Positions 6,524 through 10,306 of a stretch of DNA of 10,306 bases are shown here, piece by piece. A program made the translations under genes and the position numbers. Source of the stretch: Sulfurihydrogenibium yellowstonense SS-5 (GTDB lineage Bacteria; Aquificota; Aquificia; Aquificales; Hydrogenothermaceae). The notes under the pieces are model-generated. The model was given only the letters and a program-made list of their open reading frames with translations. It did not search any database and was not told the DNA's origin. Position 1 is the stretch's first letter. Every line of letters starts with the position of its first letter. Where the stretch lies: positions 1 to 10,306 of the forward strand of contig NZ_ABZS01000043.1 in assembly GCF_000173615.1 (NCBI RefSeq), given 5' to 3'.

Positions 6524-7309
6524 TTAGAACGAATTACTTAAGAATATTCTTGATGATAAAAGTTTTTTAGTGTATGGATGCTGAGGGTTGTCAAAAATTT
6601 CAGAAACTTTACCTTCCTCTAACAGCTCTCCTTTATACATAACTAAGACTCTATCAGCAACCTGGGCCACAACTCCCAAATCATGAGTAATAAGAAGAAT
6701 CCCCATGTTTAAAGTTTCTTTTAACTCATTGAATAAATTCAATATCTGTAAAGAAATTGTAACATCAAGTGCGGTCGTTGGCTCATCTGCTAAAAGATAA
6801 TCAGGATTATTTACAACAGCAATAGCTATTACAGCTCTTTGTTTTAGTCCACCGGAAAGTTCGTGAGGATATTGATTAAACCTTTGTTGTGGATTTGGTA
6901 TCTTTACTTTTTCCATAGCACTTAAAGCTAATTCTTTTGCTTCATTTTTTGATACGTTTTTATGAGCCAAAATCGTCTCTACTATTTGCTCACCAATTGT
7001 CATTAAAGGATTTAGTACCGCAGATGGCTCTTGAAATACCATTGATATTTTATTTCCTCTAAGTTGTCTTTTTTCTTCATTGGATAATGAATCTAAATCC
7101 TTATTATCAACGATGATTTTACCTTCTTTTTTAGCATAACTTGGAAGAATATCCATGATAGCCTGACAAGCAACACTCTTACCGGAACCGGATTCTCCAA
7201 CAATTGCTACAATTTCACCTTTGTTTAAAGAAAAAGAAACTCCTTTCAGAGCCTCTATAACTTGATTTTCTATCTGAAAGGAAACCTTTAGATTTTTAAC
7301 CTCTATCAC
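6524..7309 (-). CDS. ABC transporter ATP-binding protein, peptide/nickel type (DppD/OppD/NikD-like, 261 aa)
   Basis: This is a cytoplasmic ATPase subunit of a peptide/nickel-class importer. Visible motifs are Walker A GESGSGKS (38-45), Q-loop Q93 in VFQEP, signature LSGGLKQR (151-158), Walker B YLLADEPT (171-178), H-loop H209 and HPYTKKLL (244-251). The start is GTG (7309-7307), overlapping the stop of the DsbC-like gene as GTGA; no ribosome site precedes it, so translation should be coupled. DppD/OppD proteins usually run to about 320 residues with an oligopeptide-binding C-terminal tail. Here the protein stops ten residues after HPYTKKLL with RIFLSNSF, which looks non-homologous. NikD-type subunits are about this short, so it may be complete. 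No permease, binding protein or partner ATPase is in the window, so the substrate is unknown. Confidence 0.88.
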   Translation of the reverse strand: MIEVKNLKVSFQIENQVIEALKGVSFSLNKGEIVAIVGESGSGKSVACQAIMDILPSYAKKEGKIIVDNKDLDSLSNEEKRQLRGNKISMVFQEPSAVLNPLMTIGEQIVETILAHKNVSKNEAKELALSAMEKVKIPNPQQRFNQYPHELSGGLKQRAVIAIAVVNNPDYLLADEPTTALDVTISLQILNLFNELKETLNMGILLITHDLGVVAQVADRVLVMYKGELLEEGKVSEIFDNPQHPYTKKLLSSRIFLSNSF

Positions 7310-8187
7310 TTTAAAATATCTATCAATTTATTTAATTTATCAGCAGGCAATGCACCGGATATTGCCACGCCCTTAGGAAAGATTATCGTTGGTGTTCCGT
7401 TAATTCCATTAGCTTGACCGTATTTTAGATTGTTATCTATAGCCTGCTTTCCAGCATTACAAGGTTTTTCAAGTGATGTCAGCCCATTTTCATCACCTTT
7501 GGCTGTATAAGAAAATGCAGCGTCAAGTATTTTTTGCTTTGCTGCATTGTCGTTTTGACAAATAATGTTTTGTGCTATTCCTGATGCATGTTTGTGGAAT
7601 GGCAGTGGATACATAATCATTTCAAACGAAACGTCTTTTCTTTGAGCTAAGACTTTTTTAATTTCTTCGTGCAGTTTTGCACAGTACGGACATTGAGGGT
7701 CTGTTATAACATAGATTTTAATATTTCCATTTCCATATGCTACGTTAGATTTTGGTATGCTCTTTAAATCTACAATATTAACAGCTTCCAATAAACCTTC
7801 TTTTTTTAACATTTCAACTTTATCTTTTCCTAAAATCTTAACAAGCTTTTCTTCTTTTTCTGAGTTTGCTTGTGATTGTAGTTGCTGGAGTCTTTCTCTT
7901 GTCAAGCTAACTTTTTTATTAATATCTATTATTTCGCCATTTACCAAATATTTTAAATTGCAATCAACATAGATTGGTACTTTTCTTCCACCGCTTTCGA
8001 TAACAACTTCATATAAACCGCTAATTGGAGCATTTGAAACACTTACAACCTTTGCATTACCAAGTATGCCTGATAGTGCTTTTTGAACTTCTGATGTACT
8101 TACTTTAGAACCACCACCTAAACAACTTTCTGCTGCTGCTAATGATGCTGCAGACATTAATCCCGCAAAAAATAACTTTAATTTCAT
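7306..8187 (-). CDS. Exported DsbC/DsbG-like thiol-disulfide isomerase (293 aa)
   Basis: This is a periplasmic thioredoxin-fold protein of the DsbC/DsbG class, which rearranges or reduces wrong disulfides in exported proteins. A signal peptide is clear: K2/K4, a hydrophobic stretch at about 5-18, and a likely AAA cleavage site at 17-19. C22 follows closely, but the context A-A-E-S-C is not a good lipobox. Residues about 30-90 match the N-terminal dimerisation region; 95-135 is a charged helical linker longer than in E. coli DsbC. The active site is CPYC (C166-C169), the cis-proline loop is GTPT (264-267), and C210/C243 may form the structural disulfide. Ribosome site AAGGAG (8194-8199) is six bases from the ATG. 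The next gene, an ABC ATPase, overlaps by GTGA, an unusual partner. Confidence 0.88.
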   Translation of the reverse strand: MKLKLFFAGLMSAASLAAAESCLGGGSKVSTSEVQKALSGILGNAKVVSVSNAPISGLYEVVIESGGRKVPIYVDCNLKYLVNGEIIDINKKVSLTRERLQQLQSQANSEKEEKLVKILGKDKVEMLKKEGLLEAVNIVDLKSIPKSNVAYGNGNIKIYVITDPQCPYCAKLHEEIKKVLAQRKDVSFEMIMYPLPFHKHASGIAQNIICQNDNAAKQKILDAAFSYTAKGDENGLTSLEKPCNAGKQAIDNNLKYGQANGINGTPTIIFPKGVAISGALPADKLNKLIDILK

Positions 8188-8227
8188 ATACTTCTCCTTT
8201 TAATTTTTTTTATCTCTAATTAATTAT

Positions 8228-8255
8228 ATAATAACTTAAGCATTAGAATTGTAAA
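8228..8255 (-). promoter_or_regulatory. Candidate promoter of the DsbC-like gene
   Basis: On the minus strand TTTACA (8250-8255) is followed 16 bp later by TATTAT (8228-8233), each one mismatch from the sigma70 consensus, about 40 bp before the start codon. The surroundings are extremely AT-rich, so chance matches are easy. Confidence 0.5.
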
Positions 8256-8335
8256 TAAATTGTGAACAACAAAAATAATTAGATCCAATCATTTAAATAC
8301 CTTGGGGTTAGAAATTAGAGATTTTTATAGAATTT

Positions 8336-8540
8336 AAAAAAGAGGTCCTTTGGACTTACGTCCTCAGGATGACAGGATAAGGTTGATTGGCAAGCATAAT
8401 AGAATTCGTCATTCTGTAGCCGACGAAGAATTTCCTGTTTTTCTTTCTTTTCAAAAATTTATAAAAATGTGATCTTTCGCTGCATCCAGGATGACAGGGA
8501 AATAAAAATCTGTCATTCATAAGCCGTATTAAGAATTTTC
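8336..8540. repeat. Dispersed hairpin repeat cluster, copy D (several arms in tandem)
   Basis: In order there are a lone right arm (8341-8373, with CTCAGGATGAC), a complete left arm plus right arm (8408-8433 with GCCGACGAAGAATTT, and 8471-8499 with CCAGGATGACAGGG), and a lone decayed left arm (8512-8537). The series right, left-right, left looks like neighbouring elements joined head to tail. The stretch 8188-8713 otherwise holds the DsbC promoter and two small hairpins; I see no gene or tRNA in it. Confidence 0.7.
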
Positions 8541-8623
8541 CAATTTTATTAAATTTCTCGTCTAATTTATAAGTAGATCTAATTATTTAAATGCAAAAAG
8601 TTAAATATATACCACTTAATGGA

Positions 8624-8645
8624 TGGACATCTTTTGAACTGTCCA
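8624..8645. other. Short perfect hairpin TGGACA/TGTCCA
   Basis: A 6-bp perfect inverted repeat with a 10-nt loop lies in the gap downstream of the helicase gene. No T tract follows on either strand, so it is not a standard terminator. It could add to transcript-end structure or be chance. Confidence 0.3.
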
Positions 8646-8672
8646 ACGTATCATACCATTTAATCTCTTAAT

Positions 8673-8698
8673 CTGAATAATATGTGACTCTTATTCAG
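8673..8698 (-). terminator. Hairpin just after the RNA helicase gene, possible terminator
   Basis: CTGAATAA and TTATTCAG (8673-8680, 8691-8698) form a perfect 8-bp stem with a 10-nt loop, starting 15 bp past the helicase stop codon. Position is right for a transcript end, but no uridine tract follows on the minus strand, so it may be a 3'-end stabilising hairpin instead. Confidence 0.45.
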
Positions 8699-8713
8699 AG
8701 CTTCTATCTATCA

Positions 8714-9931
8714 TTAACTTCTCTGTTTTCTTCTTGTTTGATTTCTTGAAGACCTTTCTTTTTGAGAAGGTTTATCTTTTTGTGCTGAAGAAAATTTCTT
8801 TTCTTGTGCTTCATTTATGACTTCTATATTCGCTTTTGTTTTCTTTTGAATATTTTGAAGTTGTTTGTCTTCAGAAGATGTCATTATAGAGATAGCTGTT
8901 CCTTCTCTTCCTGCTCTTCCGGTTCTGCCTATTCTATGGATATAACTTTCTGCATCTCTTGGTAAACCATAATTTATAACAAGGTCAACACCTTTTATAT
9001 CAAGTCCTCTTGCTGCAACATCTGTAGCTACAAGAATTTTTAATTTGCCTGTTCTGAAATTATGTAAAACAGTTTCTCTTTTCTTTTGAGAAAAATCACC
9101 ATGAATAGCACTCGCATTAAAGCCTTCTTCATTTAATCTTTCTGCAAGCTCATCAGCTTCGATTTTAGTTTGTGTAAAAATAATTACTTTTTCCGCTTCA
9201 TTTTGAGATAAAACTTCTGTTAATTTCTTAAACTTATCTCTTGGATTTACTCTGTAAATGATTTGTTTTATCTTTTCAACAGTCACTTCATCCGGTTTAA
9301 CTTTTATTGTTTCATAATTCTCATTTAAGAACTCTTCAGCTAATTCTAAAATCTCTTTTGGCATAGTTGCTGAAAATAATAAAATTTGTCTATCTTCTGG
9401 AAGGTAAGACATAATCTCTTCAATATCGTCTATAAATCCCATTTCAAGCATTCTGTCTGCTTCATCTAAAACAAACATTTTTACATTATCAAGATTTAAA
9501 ACGCCCCTTTCTAATAAATCTCTAACCCTTCCTGGTGTACCAACTACCACGACATCTGAGCCTTTCTTTAAAAAGTTTATTTGATGGCTAATAGATTTAC
9601 CGCCGTAAACTGCTAAGGTATAAACTTTTTTATTTTTTCCAAGTTCTTTAATTTCCTTAGCTACTTGAATTGCTAACTCTCTTGTAGGAACCAAGATTAA
9701 TGCTTGAACTTTTTTTTGTTTTGGATTTACTTTTTCAACAATCGGTACTCCAAAAGCTGCAGTTTTTCCTGTACCTGTTTGTGCTTGTGCTACTAAATCC
9801 TTTCCGGTCATAACTGCCGGAATTGCTTTTTCTTGAATTTCTGTAGGTTTAGAATAACCTAATTCGTCTAAGGATTTTAAAGTTTCCTTTGATAGATTTA
9901 AATCCTTGAATGTTTTACCTTGATTTGACAT
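8714..9931 (-). CDS. DEAD-box ATP-dependent RNA helicase (405 aa)
   Basis: This enzyme unwinds short RNA duplexes using ATP, typically in ribosome assembly, mRNA decay or cold adaptation. All family motifs are present: Q motif (F8, PTEIQ 29-33), motif I AQTGTGKT (50-57), PTREL (82-86), GG (110-111), TPGR (132-135), DEAD (156-159), SAT (187-189), IIFTQT (250-255), ATDVAARGLD (302-311) and HRIGRTGRAG (332-341). A short basic tail (about 375-405, rich in K, R, S and Q) replaces the long RNA-binding C-terminus of E. coli DeaD, so size and layout are nearer RhlE or the minimal thermophile helicases. I therefore give no gene symbol. AAGGAGG (9939-9945) is 7 nt before the ATG. The leader is long and folded, and the ribosome site can be paired, suggesting post-transcriptional control. 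Confidence 0.96.
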   Translation of the reverse strand: MSNQGKTFKDLNLSKETLKSLDELGYSKPTEIQEKAIPAVMTGKDLVAQAQTGTGKTAAFGVPIVEKVNPKQKKVQALILVPTRELAIQVAKEIKELGKNKKVYTLAVYGGKSISHQINFLKKGSDVVVVGTPGRVRDLLERGVLNLDNVKMFVLDEADRMLEMGFIDDIEEIMSYLPEDRQILLFSATMPKEILELAEEFLNENYETIKVKPDEVTVEKIKQIIYRVNPRDKFKKLTEVLSQNEAEKVIIFTQTKIEADELAERLNEEGFNASAIHGDFSQKKRETVLHNFRTGKLKILVATDVAARGLDIKGVDLVINYGLPRDAESYIHRIGRTGRAGREGTAISIMTSSEDKQLQNIQKKTKANIEVINEAQEKKFSSAQKDKPSQKERSSRNQTRRKQRS

Positions 9932-9938
9932 AAAAATG

Positions 9939-9965
9939 CCTCCTTAAAAAATTTTTTTAAAGAGG
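9939..9965 (-). promoter_or_regulatory. Hairpin sequestering the helicase ribosome-binding site
   Basis: In the transcript CCUCUUUAAAAAA (from 9965 to 9953) can pair with UUUUUUAAGGAGG (from 9951 to 9939) across one unpaired base. There are 13 pairing positions, all Watson-Crick except one G-U (9943 with 9961); a realistic loop would open the last one or two A-U pairs. The whole AAGGAGG ribosome site is in the stem. The opposing CCUCUUU is what makes this more than an A/U-rich accident. It could be an RNA thermometer or a switch opened by the helicase itself, both inferred. Confidence 0.55.
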
Positions 9966-10013
9966 AAAAGAAATGCTCTGATTTTAAGGATTTTAGTAAG
10001 GACTTAGAAGTGT

Positions 10014-10061
10014 GGGATTTGGAAAGATTTTATAATTTTATATTTTAAGCTCCGAAATCCC
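10014..10061 (-). promoter_or_regulatory. Stem-loop in the helicase mRNA leader
   Basis: GGGATTTGGA (10014-10023) is complementary to TCC plus AAATCCC (10051-10053 and 10055-10061), with base 10054 bulged, giving a 10-bp stem around an AT-rich loop of about 27 nt. It lies in the middle of the predicted leader. No known riboswitch class was recognised. Confidence 0.4.
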
Positions 10062-10096
10062 GACTCCCAGGTTCCATTAGTATTTTCCTATTTTTT

Positions 10097-10114
10097 AGAG
10101 GACTCTTTTCCTCT
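10097..10114 (-). promoter_or_regulatory. Hairpin near the 5' end of the helicase mRNA
   Basis: AGAGGA (10097-10102) and TCCTCT (10109-10114) form a 6-bp stem with a 6-nt loop. With transcription starting near 10121 it would sit within the first 25 nt, as 5' stabilising hairpins do. Read on the plus strand it is followed by a T-rich tract, so it could also work as a terminator in that direction, although no plus-strand gene precedes it. Confidence 0.4.
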
Positions 10115-10127
10115 TTTCTCTTTATAT

Positions 10128-10155
10128 AGTATACACCATATTTTGAATATTGCAA
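10128..10155 (-). promoter_or_regulatory. Promoter of the RNA helicase gene
   Basis: TTGCAA (10150-10155) and TATACT (10128-10133), 16 bp apart on the minus strand, are good sigma70-type matches. They predict a start near 10121 and a leader of about 190 nt. The -35 is one arm of an inverted repeat TTGCAAG/CTTGCAA (10150-10156, 10165-10171), which could be an operator. Confidence 0.6.
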
Positions 10156-10164
10156 GTGGAACTG

Positions 10165-10306
10165 CTTGCAAAAATCCACATCGTCATTCTGTAGCCGTGC
10201 GAAGAATATAATTTTTTCTTTTCAAATTAAAAAATCAAAAAAAGAGAACCTTCGGCATAAAGTCCTCAGGATGACGCAGAAAAGCAAGCTTACGAGAATT
10301 TTGAAA
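10165..10306. repeat. Dispersed hairpin repeat, copy E (right end at the window edge)
   Basis: The left arm (10183-10208, core TGTAGCCGTGCGAAGAAT), a T-rich then A-rich spacer, the right arm (10243-10275, with CCTTCGGCATAAAGTCC and CAGGATGAC) and the right-end sequence ACGAGAATTTTG (10292-10303) follow the same order as the 3415-3590 copy. The left flank AAAAATCCACA resembles that of the 6371-6425 copy. The element begins just upstream of the helicase promoter. Confidence 0.75.

Noticed and set aside
7757..7972. Open frame of 71 codons on the plus strand
   Set aside because: Antisense to the linker of the DsbC-like gene; F/S-rich product typical of the reverse of K/E-rich coding DNA.
7306..8187. 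Lipoprotein reading of the DsbC-like protein through C22
   Set aside because: The residues before C22 are A-A-E-S, which do not fit a lipobox; cleavage after A19 by ordinary signal peptidase fits better.
10014..10075. tRNA or known riboswitch suggested by GC-richer stems in the helicase leader
   Set aside because: No cloverleaf, T-loop consensus or CCA-side acceptor pairing can be drawn, and no riboswitch core that I know is present.

Overview
The window looks like chromosomal DNA from an AT-rich thermophilic bacterium of the Aquificales, most likely Hydrogenothermaceae such as Sulfurihydrogenibium. This rests on the low GC content, the A/K/E/I-rich proteins, the strong AAGGAGG ribosome sites, the PHP-glycosyltransferase fusion and the short dispersed hairpin repeats. 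The assignment is from recognition, not a database search. Every convincing gene lies on the minus strand, so transcription runs from high to low coordinates.

Layout in transcription order. (1) 10306-8714: a copy of a dispersed repeat, a promoter, a leader of about 190 nt with several hairpins, then a DEAD-box RNA helicase. The helicase Shine-Dalgarno sequence can be fully paired in a 13-position hairpin. (2) 8713-8188: a gene-free stretch filled with repeat arms. (3) 8187-6524: a promoter, an exported DsbC/DsbG-like thiol-disulfide protein, and, through a GTGA overlap, an orphan peptide/nickel-type ABC ATPase that lacks its usual C-terminal tail. (4) 6523-5924: a gene-free stretch with two degraded repeat copies and the next promoter. 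(5) 5923-3634: three overlapping genes for an OlsB-like GNAT N-acyltransferase, a PlsC/OlsA-like acyltransferase and a NodB-fold (DUF2334-like) deacetylase. The first two fit two-step synthesis of an ornithine-lipid-type aminolipid. (6) 3633-3138: the best-preserved repeat copy, with terminal inverted repeats, a HEAT-like gene remnant and a probable promoter. (7) 3137-1: three genes joined by ATGA overlaps, a 771-residue PHP-phosphoesterase/GT4 fusion, a 78-residue protein of unknown function and the start of a second GT4 glycosyltransferase that runs off the window.

Regions 5 and 7 together look like an envelope lipid and glycan locus. Two 12-bp identical boxes upstream of the OlsB-like gene and of the PHP-GT gene hint at related promoters. 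Each long gene-free stretch (3404-3633, 5924-6523, 8188-8713, 9932-10306) carries copies of the same quasi-palindromic repeat. The most interesting signals are the ribosome-site hairpin in the helicase leader, the repeat family with its terminal inverted repeats, the PHP-GT/78-residue/GT operon and the odd pairing of a disulfide isomerase with an orphan ABC ATPase.
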